The notes below the pieces were generated by a model. The model was not told where the DNA came from. It saw only the letters and a program-made list of their open reading frames with translations, and ran no database searches. The position numbers and the translations under genes are program-made. Below are positions 11,959 through 33,677 of a DNA stretch of 64,000 bases, piece by piece; positions within the stretch are counted from its first letter, which is position 1; the number at the start of each line of letters is the position of its first letter. The DNA is from Chaenocephalus aceratus (taxonomy: Eukaryota > Chordata > Actinopteri > Perciformes > Channichthyidae). Location: contig CM043790.1 of NCBI GenBank assembly GCA_023974075.1, positions 18,305,883 through 18,369,882 of the forward strand, read 5' to 3'.

Positions 11959-13843
11959 GTAAGCTGCTGGAACCTAAAGATGAAGCATAACCGGCTGCTT
12001 ACACTAATTTACCAAATACACAGAAATTGAAAATAGCTCACAATTACCCACGTGCAGCTTGAATAAAACACATCTCTGTATTATTCCTTAAGACTCATGT
12101 AATGCCCTTCCAGAGCCTTGACGTTACATCTAATGAGTCATGTCTTAGAATATGTCTCACAACCTAAACTAATCATGTGTCGTCATGTCCTCATCTGTAA
12201 AAGGAGCAATTGAGACGATATAAAAAATGTGTTTTGTTTGTTAACGCAGCCATTATCATTAACATAGCCTAGTATCCAATTGCAAACTAAGATGTTTAAA
12301 AGGTTACTCTTCAACATTTTTATCACCATTTTTTAACATTTAAATGTGTTTTTAAATAGGCTTTCATCACAACTTTTCACATCTCTGGTCATTCTGATTT
12401 AAAATGTTTCTGTAGTTCAGACATTTAAAACCTCACACCCCTCGGGAGGCCAACAACTTCCTTAAGCCTTGTCGGGTTTTCTGATAATTTAGGCAAGGTT
12501 ACAGTAATGTTAGTGGCACCATCTCATAGACTGCTTACTCAGTGAGTTCAGAAAAATCTGCTGATGCCTGGAAAAACCTGGAATGTTTTGACCTGAGATG
12601 GACGAGAAAAGGGAAATTCAAAAAAGGAAAGCACTGAAGAGCAGAGGCCATCTGTTCAGGGGTCAGTTTCACTGCCCACCTGTCAAATGAGACTCAGCTG
12701 TTGTTTGGATGGAGAAGACTAAATGCTGCTGGGGCTTTGGGGATTAGGTTTATATAGTTGAAGGACTTGGTACCTGACGATAAGACAGTTTTCATGCGGA
12801 AGATATTTAAAGAGGGAAATCAAAACATTCATGATTTTTATTTATTTTTTAACAAACTGCATCTTTTCATTTGAAGCCCAGTGAACTTCCCCTTTAAAAG
12901 TTGTCTGTGCCCAATGTTCTGGCATGGAGATGTAAATTATGACGGGTTCAATGTCACATGGTTTTGGATGAAATGTGTCGTGGTCAGCACTTGGCCTAAG
13001 GGTCTGTAGTGAAATGTTAAAGGGAGTTTGTCAGGGGGGGGCAGGTGCCTTCACACCTGTTGCTGACAGACACACACACCGCCTGAGGCCTCAGCTGGCT
13101 CCACATGTTGTCAAACGTCAGTGAAAGTATTCCCATGGCCTCTCCCTTAGAGTTTTTGTTATTGTTTGCGATCTTATCAGGCAAAATACTTTGAATGAAT
13201 GCTCCTAAAGTAAGTCATTTTGGTTACAATTCACAATGTTGCTCTTTTTAAATGCTGTAGCTTATCTTACGAATCTATGTCTCTTCAACCACCAACGTTT
13301 AAAGTTTTCTATGACAACATTTAAGGTTGCAGCAAAACAAAGACCTTTTTGTCTACCTTGTTGCTTATAATAAACACCAGATCGTAGCAGGTGGTCCCTA
13401 ACCCTCGTGCTTTAATGCCTACAGTACATACAAATGCTCAGACCGGCCTGTCTCTTGAGTCTGTTTCTTTTATCTCCTATCATTCACTGCGCCTGCTAGG
13501 CATAACTGGCATATTATTCAAATCCAAACACCACTCTGATGCTGGTCTGGCAAACGTGAGGTGAGGCTGTTCTCTTTCTCTCTCTCTGTCTCTCGAGCAA
13601 ATAATTCAGCCCTGACAACTGCTGAACAGCTGAGCCGACTGCCTGTGCTCATGAGCCCTGGGAAGAGGGGCTGACCAGGGTCAGTAAAGTTGTTGTACTG
13701 TGAGAAAAAAGGGAGGGGGTGAGGCTCCAGCAGAATCAGATGTCTGGTCTTTCCAGCGGCTCTGGCCTTGCTCGTCTCCTTCTCTTTCCCTGGTGCTTTC
13801 TTGCTTCATGAGTGTTGGCACCAATGCAGCTATAGGCACACAG

Positions 13844-14029
13844 TGGCCGTTTCTCAATGTCGAGTAAACCTGCTGCAGAGGCACTATTTCAAGTATACTA
13901 CGTCATCGAGTGGCGCTGAAGGACTGTTTAAATGCATGTTAAATGCCGAGCATTCGGCGCCACTCGATGACGTAGTATACTTGAAATAGTGGCTCTGCAG
14001 CAGGTTTACTCGACATTGAGAAACGGCCA
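13844..14029. mobile_element. Near-perfect palindromic MITE (186 bp)
   Basis: Two arms of about 72 bp (starting TGGCCGTTTCTCAATGTCGA) are almost exact reverse complements around a roughly 42-bp centre. No clear target duplication was found. The near-identity of the arms implies a young insertion that would fold into a long hairpin in RNA. Confidence 0.85.
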
Positions 14030-15109
14030 GTTAGACGCGAATGACTTCCTGCATACATGTACACACATATTATAGAACGTGAAGTCCCATGACTGTCCCT
14101 CTGTGTCATATATATGTTCTTTCCCTCTTTATATACATTTTCCAGTGGTTCAAGGTTAAAAATGAACCAGTCTGAAAATACACCACTGGATTGTTTGTTG
14201 GTCCAACGTTGAGGAGAGCAAACGTTTGGAAGGATTCCTTGGAACCATTTCACTGCACAGATTTTTGCCGAGGTTAAGCGGTTCAGTCCAAACCGTTCAG
14301 ATCCACTCTCAGTCTGACCTGAGCTGGCCTTATCAGACACATTCTTTGGATTTAAATGTACCATGGAGAGTTGGGACAATGTTTTCTTTAAGATACAGTA
14401 TAAATGTCAGTGTACCAACGTTACACTGAGAATATTTGGCCTCAGAAAATTGTCTAATCATGGCAAACCGTTTTGTCATCTGAAGCTATGGGCACACTAA
14501 CAGGAAGTTGCTGATGATGACCTTGTGGCTTCTATCTTCACACGCGTGCTCCTTATAGACTTCAGCATATATGTCTACTTTTGAAGAAAAACTATTTGTA
14601 GAATTTGTCAGTTTGGTTACTGTTCCTCTTGGGTTTTGGTGATAGATAAGTAAGTAAGACAATTTATAATATTAAGCTGATATAATGGTGAGACGTATTC
14701 TTCTGTTCTATAAGTAGTCTTTATATTATCCCAAGTGGATGACAATGATGGCTGTTCTGTGTTCCTTCCAGCTTAGCCCTGCCCTTTTGTTGACCTGCAC
14801 TCTGACCTCAACTCGAATGGGTCATGTGTTGTTTACATGTTCAAGGACTTATCAAGTTAACTTAAACCTTTTATTTTATGTCAGAACATGTCCAATCAGA
14901 AGCTTTCCTCTCTGCTATAGGCAAGCAAAAAAACTGTGACTACTTCTAACAGTCAAGTATTACCATCAATACCAATGTATCATTTTTATGCTTAGGAATA
15001 GATGAATGTATGGTATAATCTCCCCATTCCCTCTGCATATTCTACACCAACAACCAGCTGTATATCACCTCGCTACATTATATCCAAATAATGAAAATAT
15101 TAGGCCACA

Positions 15110-16325
15110 TTAGAGATCGAGTACTCGAGTCCTGGACTCGGACTCGCGCACTGATTGTACGCCACTCGCACTTGAACTCGTGAATTCTCGCGCACGATGA
15201 CTTGGACTCGGACTCGTGAATTATCGCGTACGATTACTTAGACTCGACTTGTACATTGACGCTCCGACTTGGACTCGGACTCGAGCAAGTTTTCTCTGGA
15301 ATCTGATGTCCTCTATCCTGGCGTGTGCACCTGTGAGGTGAGTTCACGTACTGGGCCCCGCTATTCCAGTCTAAAGATGTCTACAGACACACCCCGCATC
15401 GTGCTGTATGCTTTCACACATTCTGCTTCCACATTGGAAAAGAGCAGCGCAAAATGCTCGTTATGTGGAAAAAATATTGAAGAGAAGGCTCCGTAACACA
15501 TTACTCTAAGGATCGAGTTCAGAAATATAGGCTGTCTTGAACACTATCATCAGAGTAATGTGATCTAATAAATAAATAAAGATTCAGCCATAACACAAAG
15601 CACATGGCTACTTAACATGCATAATGACATCATTTTGCATGCTAAGTAGCCATGTGCTTTCTGGGGTTTAATCTTTATTGGTAAACCGATTTAACCGGTA
15701 AAAGTTCCTTCAAAATAAGAGTCCCGATCTTATTACTATCAAAAATAAAAGTGCAAAACGAAAACTTTACCATAGGAAAATATTGGCATACAAATATAAT
15801 CACTTCTCTAAAAGGTAACTCATTTTAAATATAGTTAGACATATTATAGGTAATTTACAATAATAATATTAATATTAGTAATAAGCTTTATATTTGTATA
15901 GCCCCTATTACAGGAATTGCAGCCAAGCTCGCTTCACAGCAGTTCATTAGACAGATTAGTATAACATGACAGGATAAAAGCAATGTAGAGGAGCAGCTAC
16001 ATTTCAACACATGTATCCACGAAGATTAATACATGAAGACTTGTGACTTTGACTTGACTTGGACTCTTCTTAGGTGACTCAGACTTGGACTCGGACTCGA
16101 ACACAGGTAATGATGACTCGACTCGGACACTCCTTGGGTGACTCGGACTTGGACTCGGACTCGAACACAGGTAATGATGACTCGACTCGGACACTCCTCG
16201 GGTGACTCGGACTTGGACCCGGACTCGACTACGACTCTCCCTTGGTGACTCGGACTTGGACTCGAAGAGTGGTGACTCGAGAGTGACTTGGACTCGTGAA
16301 TTGGTGACTTGACTACAACGCTGCA
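15110..16325. mobile_element. Element with CTCGGACTTGGACTCG subrepeats at both ends
   Basis: Both flanks of this 1.2 kb block are packed with variants of GACTCGGACTTGGACTCG (15120-15300 and 16040-16320). The intervening DNA is AT-rich and contains a hairpin. The right end resembles the GTTGTAGTCAAGTCACC terminus of a frequent fish DNA transposon. The short open frame at 15997-16326 on - is a by-product of the repeat. Confidence 0.6.
15597..15660. repeat. Internal hairpin: 25-nt arms, 14-nt loop
   Basis: The left arm at 15597-15621 and the right arm at 15636-15660 pair over 25 positions with one mismatch. It lies inside the repeat element at 15110-16325. Confidence 0.85.
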
Positions 16326-16396
16326 TTAATATGGTTTATGCTCATTTTGTTGATTTTTAAAAAGCCCTTTTTGTCTGCTTTCTTCCAGTTTTTGAC

Positions 16397-25277
<8,881 letters not shown>

Positions 25278-27665
25278 AGTCTCGTTCAAGTGTTTCTGAT
25301 TTATGCCGATATGATTCAGACTTCCTGTCAATGTCAATTCGTTTTCACAGCGGTTAAAAGGCCAGTAGCTATTCAGTGCGTCAAAGATTTGTGTGTTTTT
25401 GTTTGAAAGGACTTTTTTCATCGATTTGTACAGATTTATGTAATACCGTCACCTTTTTTTGTAAGGGCAGGTAACTTTTTCTAAGTGTCAAACTTCTATT
25501 TAAAACTGCTGTCCGTGTTACTGTTTGCTGCACAAAAAGTGAGTGTATTATCTCGCCTGCTTGTTAGTGTGTGAGACCAGATTCAGTCTTTAATATGATG
25601 GGTGATTATAAGAAATGTACACCGATATAAGGGGATCTACTGTAATACCAGCTTTGAAATACAACCGGTGCTTCATCTGCAGTTAGTTTCATTTTGTTCC
25701 AACAGAAGTGTCTTAACCTGACTGCAGATCAACACAAGGGCTTTTGAGGCTGCAGAGTGAGCTCATCTTTGCTGAAGCACCCAAAGCCTATACATTTATA
25801 CTGTGTTTGTTGGTCAACTGTGAGCAGGCTCACAACTGAAATTAACAATTACCAGTTTCTGTATAGCTTAAGATCAATACTTGATAATAAAGGACTTCTT
25901 GCATCTAAGTTAAGCTTCAGATAAAGTTGTAACCACCAGCAACAGGAAATACGAGGTGCAATATGTCACTGGTGTAAATACAGAAGGTAGTTCAATTCTC
26001 ATGAAACATTTTTTCCCCCCCATACAGGATGCAGTGGGTTCTTCGCTGCTTTTTTAAATTCTAAAATCGACCCAGTATGATGACCAATTTAAAGAAGTGG
26101 TTTCAGAGATATTTCTGTTTGTCTGATTTCACAGCAACAATGTACTGTTTCATGTGAATTTACACACATGCATCAAAGCTAAAGAAAAGGGAAATATCAG
26201 ACTTAAAGGGAGGATATTATGAATGCGACATATCGGCACAAACAGCCACAGTAAAAATCCATATCACAATATGTATCAAGAGTAGCTCCATCTAGTGGTT
26301 GGAAGTGTTACAGTAACTGACTTCAAGCTTTAAAATGAAGTCCTTGCTAGTGACGGGAGGCTTTTACGAAAAAATAATTCGGACATAAAATGCTACCTAT
26401 AATGCTTATTTATGAATGTGCACATAGTAAGCTAGACTTAAGAATAAAAGGACAGAGCCCATGTTACTGTTCTATTCTGTCAAGGACCAGGGAAAGTAAC
26501 AAACGAATCAAAGCTGATTTCTTTCATATGCATAGCCATATTTGTAGAAACTGTGGTGTCAATTTGTTTTCTGAGAAAAAAAAGTGATTGAGGAATGGAA
26601 GTTGAGCCATATCATACTTTACAAGGACCTAATATTCAAAAATGTTTATATAGTTTCATGCAGTTATTACATTATATTCTATAAACATCTGTTGTGTTTT
26701 TTGCACTGACCTTTGTCTTTACCAAGAGGTTTCGTAATCCTCTGTAAGTATTACGTTAATGTATAATGGAGTTCCAGGTTACTCCTAAAAAATAATTTCC
26801 ATCTTGTGATGTTCCCAGATGTTTTATGGTTTGTTCATTAGCTTTGGTCTCACTTCTACGTTTCTCAGGCTTCTTTAGTCATGTGACCTGACCACCATTT
26901 GCATCATCACTGCTCCTTTTATAGACCTGGTTAACATCAGTGATGGTAAGGGCTCAGACCAAAGCTTATGTATATTAAGGCAACTTCTTATTTGAGTTTT
27001 ATAAAGAGATAAACCTTAGTTGTCGGTCTTCTCTTCCTCTACAGAAAATACACATCTGGTTTAAGACATTTATTGCACACCCACAAAATTGTGTTGTCTT
27101 CCTGTACATGTTTTAGATTCAAAGTGTTTCATACAAAGGAAACAACAGAACAAAGATTTAAATATAACATCACTTGAGCTTATTGCATTAAATACAGAAA
27201 GAGCAAAAAGACCGCTAATAAGTATATTAAAATATGAGCTGCAGTGTAATAAACATGCATGTTATCTGCCGACACCCTGATTTTCAAAGTAGTTATTTAA
27301 TTAATGGGTGAGAACAAGAATAAGCATAATCTCCAAATCTTTGGTAAACAAGCCGCCAAATTCAACAAAAACATAGTTGTTAAAATCTAAAAGCATCACC
27401 CTTAATGCTTTAACATAGAATGCCATGGCTTTCCAAAAATATAACGGTGCATTCATTTGGAGTGTTATTGCAAACTTTGAGACACAATGAGTAACCTCTG
27501 GAGTGAATTTAAATACAAAATCTGTACATTGATATTAACCCACCTGAAATACACAGATATTATGACATGGACATATTTTAGCAGTTTTGTCATTAATTTC
27601 AAAATCCTAGTAATAGTTAGCTAACTGGTTAGCAGTCTCCCAAACTGGGACTAGGATCACATCCT
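25278..27665. other. Convergent 3' UTR region between the RabGAP and UEVLD
   Basis: No gene is seen. Candidate RabGAP polyadenylation signals (AATAAA) lie at 25886-25891 and 26443-26448. A candidate UEVLD signal on the minus strand (TTTATT on +) lies at 27069-27074. The two transcription units meet tail to tail here. Confidence 0.6.
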
Positions 27666-30600
27666 TCATATCCTCAGCTGACTGATGAGGTTAGAAAGCG
27701 AGGTGACACTTTCCCTCAGTTTGGAGTCTTCCTCCTGTCCCAGAGACACCCCGGCCAGGCGCATGGAACCGTTTGTTCCCATGATGCACGGCAAGCTGAG
27801 AAACACCTCTGCACCTATTCCACCCCAGCCCTAAAGAAACAATCAGATTTCACTCAACACATCAAAAGGCACATTTAATGTAATGCTGATACTGTGCCAA
27901 GTTTGACTACCAACTAAATGTAGTAAAACAGAGAACAACACATGAAATAAGAATGATGCTTTTGTTTGATCGGGAATGCACAGTGTTTTACCTGAGCCAG
28001 CGTGGAGACAGAGTGTGTCTTCATTTTATTTGTCAGGATACTGTTAGTGATGTCAGCGATGGACAGACCGACAGACCATGAGCGCTGACCGCGATTCTTC
28101 ATCATCTCAAACGCTCTAAAAGCCAGGTAGAAATTGTACTTTTAAAAAAAAAATCCAGGACAAAACGCATCCACTTTGAATCCCTTCTTATTATCTACAT
28201 CCATAGAACCTCCTTTAACTGTGTCAACAAATTCTACTACATCGAGTCATCTATAGATTGTAACTACTTTACTCAAGGTCATGTTCATTCATGCCAGTAC
28301 CTGTCTAACAGTGGTTTGGTTGAGCTGGATCCTGCTGCGATCTCCGGCTGCACATTGGAGCTATGCCCAGTTTTACTCATCACGGCAACTGCAAGACAAA
28401 CATCGACAAGATTGTTCATGTGCTCCGATTATTAAAGGGCCCTTACACACATTCAAGTTTAAAGTTCAAGGCTTTATTATCATGTGCAAATTAGCTACAG
28501 TGTAGACATGGCAATGAAAAATTAAGTCAGAGGCTCCTGCAACAGTGCAACATGAATATATATAGAACATAAAACAAATATCAAGAATGGGAGACATGTC
28601 TCCTTTCTGGCTCACCTTTGTTGTCTGAAAGTTCTCCTATGACCCAGGCTGGTTTGTGGGTGTTCAGGTTAATGTCCAGGATGTGACTGAGACGCTCTGA
28701 GTCCAGGTTACACCCTGCTCCGATCACATGTGTCGGAGGCAGGCAACTCTGTCTCCAGGCAACATGGGACATGATGTCCACTGGAATTGGACGAAGAAGA
28801 AAACAGAGGTGAAAATATTAAAAACGGGTTGATGAAAAGAGTGGTTTACTCCTTTAAGAGGGACTTTTTCTCTGACACTCACCTGGCTGTGAGGCGATAA
28901 GCATTACTGCGTTGGGGCTGAGCTGTGCTACAGTTGGAATGATCCCTCTGTACATGTCCACATTATTCTGGACCACGCTCGCGTACGACTGCTCGCTGCT
29001 CCATGAGTTCGCGGTCACCACGACGACCCTGGAGCCCGCAGAGGCTGACAAATCTGAAAAAGGAGCGTCATCAGTGTGTGATAGGTCGGCTAAGAGACTC
29101 AACTTTCCTTTCTTTTAAACTGTGGGATCTGAGATGATGGTGTATGGTTCCCACAGTCCAGTTACAATCATCACACCTTCTGTATTATTCTGAATACTAA
29201 TTATTACATTTTAGTATAACTTACAAAGCTAACAAATGCTAAAATGACAGCTTCAAGCATCCTTTCCCCCAATGTCTTCATCACTACTGATGTAACCAAG
29301 GAGGAAATATTGCAATATGTTTTTTTCTATGATTGCTCTCTTCATTTGTATAATTACTATGCATTTATATGTTGAATCTTTCAAGGCATGTGCAATATTA
29401 AACATATATGTGTTACTGTCTTTGGTGGACCTCTGTACTGCCTTGTTTGCTGCGTATGGTTTTAGTTAATTGCAGCCGTTTGTATTATTACTGCCAAAGA
29501 ACATTTTTAAATGTTACCATTAGTCAACCCATGCACACATCTATCAGCAAACCTTGAGATGAATAGCCAAAACTGAAAGGCAAAGTCTCTCAAGTAATCA
29601 CAAATGGATACATTGTTTTCTGTTATCGCTCTGAAAGGTCTAAGGTAATGGAGGTTGGGGTTCAGTGACTGTGTCAGAGGCAAGTCATCAGGGATAGCTT
29701 TCCTAAGCAAACGTCACCTTTGAAACAACCTGACATCAGTGATGACTCAGCCAAAAAGCACTTTGAACATTAGTATGGCAGTGCAGAAAGTGACGTACCT
29801 TTGGATACCTCCACCTTCGGCAAACTGAACATCTCTAGATCTGTGCTTCCGCCCTTTGTGGAGCTCTCAGCGACGTCAATGAAAACAAGTTTGTCCACTT
29901 TACACTGGGTGAAAATTAGAATAAGAAAAAATGTGTCGGCATTTAAATGAGAGATTGTGACTTTGCAATCCAACATGGTAACAATTCTGACATATACCTT
30001 TGATAAAATGCTCATCACCGATGACATCCCTAAATCTCCTCCCCCGATAACAGACACTTTGATATTCTGTTGATCATGTGTTCTCCCACCTGAAATAGAC
30101 ACAAGTTAGGCTAAAAATTCACAATCATCTGGTTTGTTTTATATGCTGCATGTCAAATGAAGTACCATCATTGATCTGGAGATTAGAAACAAATGCCAGG
30201 AGCTCATGGGGGTCTTTCTTGTCTACTGTCGTCTTTGAGGATAGGGGAGGGTCCTCCTCAAACTTGGAAATCATCTCAGTCAGAAGACCTACCACGGTGG
30301 ACTTGGGCTGTTACAGAGAAATAAAACAAACGGCAAGAGTGATGAAAAGGTCAGTTTTATCCCACAGGCCATAAGACTGCTAAACACCTGAGCTCTGTTA
30401 AGTGCATCGATAAACATTCATCTGTTTGTCATCTTGCAATCTACTTATTTATATAAATAGTTATCACCACAATAAAACGTATTTAATTTCTTCATAATGT
30501 AGATTATTTAATTTCATATTCCATGCTTGTACATATCATAATCTATTTACATGTATATAGACTTCTTGCACTATTTTTTATTTGTATTTTTGTATTTTAT

Positions 30601-33600
30601 TATATATGGTGCATCGTTGGAGGAGCTCGGGTCAGAAGAATTTCATTGCCATTTCTACACTGTAGCTTATGTGCATATGACAATTACATTTCATTTAGCT
30701 GACGCTTTTATCCAAAGCGACTTACAATTACCAATTACAGGGACATTCTCCCTGGAGTACCTAAGGGCTAAGCGCCTTACTCAAGGGCACACTAGTGGTG
30801 GTGTTCCAGGCGGTATTTGAACTCACAATAAAACCTTTGAATCTTTGAATCTTGAATGCAATTTCAAACTTCACCAAGAAAGTATTAAATCTTACATAAT
30901 CCCAGTTGTGCAGGCCGGGCAGGTGGAGCCGCCCCTCCTTGTCGACATGTTTGCCCTCTCTGATGACCATGTTGGAGGTGGGTCTCAGGAGGCATATGGG
31001 AGGGGTGAAGGGGAAGGAGTCCATCAACCACAGCTGAATGGGAATGTTGTAGGAGCGGCCTTAAAATAGAGACGCTGACATCAGTACAAAAATAATGACT
31101 TCATGATACGTCACAGTTTTCCCTAACTGAGTCTTTTGGCTCTTATAGGTCAGCCTTACCGCCATAATTCACAGAGACGTTGCCAATTAATTTCAGGAGA
31201 TCTTTTTGGGTGTTGTCACTGAATGCTGGAATTGACAAAAGGGGCACACACAGTATCAGCAACCAACATATTTGATGTGTGTTGTAGAGGGCTACAAATA
31301 TATGAATATAGTGGTAAAAAACATACTGTATGTCCCTGTGGATGGCATCATCTCAGGGTAGATTCGATAAATCTTCTGCAGCTCCTCAACAGCAACATCG
31401 TGGAATTTGTACTAAAATACGGGAGTCAAAAAAATACTTATTTGTTGTGTTTTGATGAAGGCTTGCATGTATAGAGTGAGTGAATTAATGACTAAGAGTG
31501 TATATTAATTAAATAACCTTAGTTATAACTGAAGGGATGGTAACATGTTTGTAATTATGAACAGGGGAGGAGGAATAACCTACATTAACCCTCCGGTATC
31601 ACTGTGGACGTTTTTGTCCATATGGGTAATTTTTCACTTTTCATTTTGCAATAACTTTGGTTGTGTTGGTGCAAATGGCCTGATTTTTTGTGACAAGGCT
31701 ATTTTCTAGATCTATTTTGGAATTCCAATTTCAATTTTTCAAATCGGTCTTTAATTCACTGTGTAACAAATCGACTACGCAAATTAGTCATTCGAGACAA
31801 AAATGTCCACTGCAAAAGACTTTGATAAAAACATTATATTAAAAGTTTTTTTTTCACAAGTTTTTTGGGTTCAATCTTTAAAGCAACTTCCACCCTAATA
31901 GAAAATACCATAAATGTAATCATTTTCAGGATTTTAACCCTTTAAATGCCATTTTGAATACATGAAACCGCTGGTTTTTTTCATGATGAAAACAGAGAAA
32001 ATGTGTTATTTTCCGAAAAATACATATCTGGGGACTGGCTCTTTTTTTATAACAGTCTTGGATATGTCAAAGATTAGCATCAAAATTGATTTTTTTGCAT
32101 TATTACTTTTTGAACAAAAAAGTCGCACATTAGTCATTCGGGACAAAAATGTCCACTTCCAAAGACTGCTCTAAAATGACAACAGATTAATATTTTTTAA
32201 AACTTTTTGGGGTTAAATCTTTCAATCAACTTCAGTCCTGATCAAAAATACCAAATGTTAACTTATGTTCAGGATTTTAACCGTTGAACTGCCAGTTTGA
32301 AAGCATGAATTTGCATTTTCTATGAAAAACATGCACAAAAAGGCAGTTATTTTCCATATAATGAATGTTGGGGGCGGTCGGCTTTTTTAATTTTATCACA
32401 GTCTTGGATATGTCAAAGATTAGCAACAACATTCATTTTGGTGGATTATTAGTTTTTGCACGGACTCAGATTAAATAAAAAACTCACACATTAGCCACTC
32501 GCGGACAAAAATGTCCCATCCACTCCCATTATAACCACATCTTTTGATCTCTCCGCCATACCGGTATAAAATCATGCATTTTGTAATGTCAGGGTTTTAT
32601 ATTGGAGGAAAATAGTTCAATTTGTCCTTTTTACTGTAAAAACCAGATGTGACATTTTACCATTGAATTACATGCTTGTCATTTCTTGGTTTATTTGCCT
32701 GTTGTATAATGGGGCCCTGACAGCCATTGGAATACATGTATGCAACTAATATGATGTAGGTGTGTTGATATGGATGTGGAAGAGTGGTATCAGCTGAGAA
32801 ATGTGTGTGTTTGTGTGTGTCTGGATGTGCAGTGTGTGTGTACAGAGATAACAATATAGCTTTGGTTTACAGCAAGTCGCAGTTTTCGCCTCATATCTTT
32901 CTTTCTCTCTTTTTCTCTCACTCCCAAACTCATACACACTCTTACATATTAAACCTCCTTATACCTATGTGTGTGAGTGATTGTGTGTGAGAATGAGACA
33001 GGAGTAAGTCTGCTCTCATGGCTTTTTGTTTTTCATTTGTGCCGTTTCATCTGTCTTTGAGGTAAACAGATGTTTGATCTTGACCTCGATGTTTTGAATT
33101 GTTTGGAACTTCAAAGTCCTTTTTTTATTTTAACATCAGAATGAAGAAATGTCAATGTACTCTCAATAATGTTAAAAACACACTTGAATGGCTAATGGTT
33201 GATTCATTTGTATGTTGCTTATTATAAACACATTCAAGTGTTTAGTTTGTTACCTCATTTATAATAGCAGTTTATAAAGAGTTGGAAGACACTGGGTAAG
33301 AATTAGCCTTCAATGGACATCCTTTTTACAATTCTGTAACTTCCTCTGACTTTATGAAGCACTGCGTATCAGAGCTGTGGTTTTATATTCATCATGACTG
33401 CTCAACACTGGATTTGTTGTGAAAAATGTTAACTAGAAGTTCGTATTCGTCTCACATTGTGCCATATTTCGGTATCGTCTCTTCAGGCTTTGGTAAGTTA
33501 CAGAGCTGGTTCAGCCAGTTGGAGAAGGCAGACAGCAGTTTTGATGGACTGGTCTGCTATGCTAACCGGCACTGGTAGGTAAACATTCTACTTACAAAAC

Positions 33601-33677
33601 ACTTTTCAAAGCTGGTTCACTGGTAAACAACTAACCTTGGAGAGGATCCGCTGTATTTTCTCTGAACGGAGGTCCAT
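27666..33677 (-). CDS. uevld: UEV and lactate/malate dehydrogenase domain protein
   Basis: UEVLD joins an inactive E2 ubiquitin-conjugating (UEV) domain, similar to TSG101, to a lactate dehydrogenase-like domain; its cellular role is poorly defined. Exons in transcript order: 33677-33636, 31411-31327, 31225-31160, 31059-30896, 30307-30166, 30089-29998, 29904-29799, 29053-28883, 28780-28616, 28388-28301, 28115-27992 and 27830-27666. All splice sites and phases agree, giving 469 residues, close to the human length. The UEV part (about 1-145) contains [20 protein letters not shown] and lacks the catalytic cysteine, as in all UEVs. The dinucleotide-binding GGGDLG is at 182-187. The LDH catalytic histidine position (GEHGD) reads GELSD with Leu340, and the substrate arginine (NLDSARFR) is Ser321, so it is a predicted pseudo-dehydrogenase. 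It runs in the same direction as SPTY2D1. Confidence 0.95.
28440..28540 (-). mobile_element. LINE 3'-tail fragment in a UEVLD intron
   Basis: The phrases AAGGCTTTATTATCATGTGC and GACATGGCAATGAAAAATTA resemble the reverse of a fish LINE 3' terminus. Only the tail remains. Confidence 0.4.
30340..30685 (+). mobile_element. 3' end of a non-LTR retrotransposon
   Basis: The start translates as [11 protein letters not shown] followed by a stop, the usual C-terminus of Rex/L2-like reverse transcriptase ORFs. It continues into a 3' UTR ending GAATTTCATTGCCATTTC. It lies in a UEVLD intron, opposite to that gene. Confidence 0.6.
30686..30805. mobile_element. SINE/LINE-tail repeat (CATTTAGCTGACGCTTTTAT family)
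   Basis: CATTTAGCTGACGCTTTTAT, then CCAAAGCGACTTACAA, is a hallmark teleost repeat sequence. The same module recurs at 55815-55850, at the end of the LINE there. It is followed here by ACTCAAGGGCACACTAGTGG. Confidence 0.65.
31590..32530. repeat. Degenerate tandem repeat with GGACAAAAATGTCC boxes
   Basis: Three diverged units of about 345-360 bp begin near 31778, 32122 and 32484. Each carries CATTAGTCATTCGGGACAAA-like sequence followed by AATGTCC, and shares downstream phrases (CAATC..CAACTTC, CAGGATTTTAACC). A related box in the other orientation, GGACGTTTTTGTCC, is at about 31606. The box is itself a small inverted repeat (GGACA and TGTCC). It lies in UEVLD intron 1 and the family is unknown. 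Confidence 0.7.

Larger units (their letters stand above)
11046..16396. other. Leader intron, right part
   Basis: Apart from the candidate exon at 11858-11958, the palindromic MITE at 13844 and the repeat element at 15110-16325, I see no coding exon. A C/T-rich patch lies near 13570-13600 and short purine runs occur. The intron ends in a clear acceptor (tcttccag) at 16388. Confidence 0.6.

Noticed and set aside
13939..14379. 146-codon minus-strand ORF
   Set aside because: Its C-terminal part is the right arm of the palindromic MITE, and the rest has no recognisable domain.
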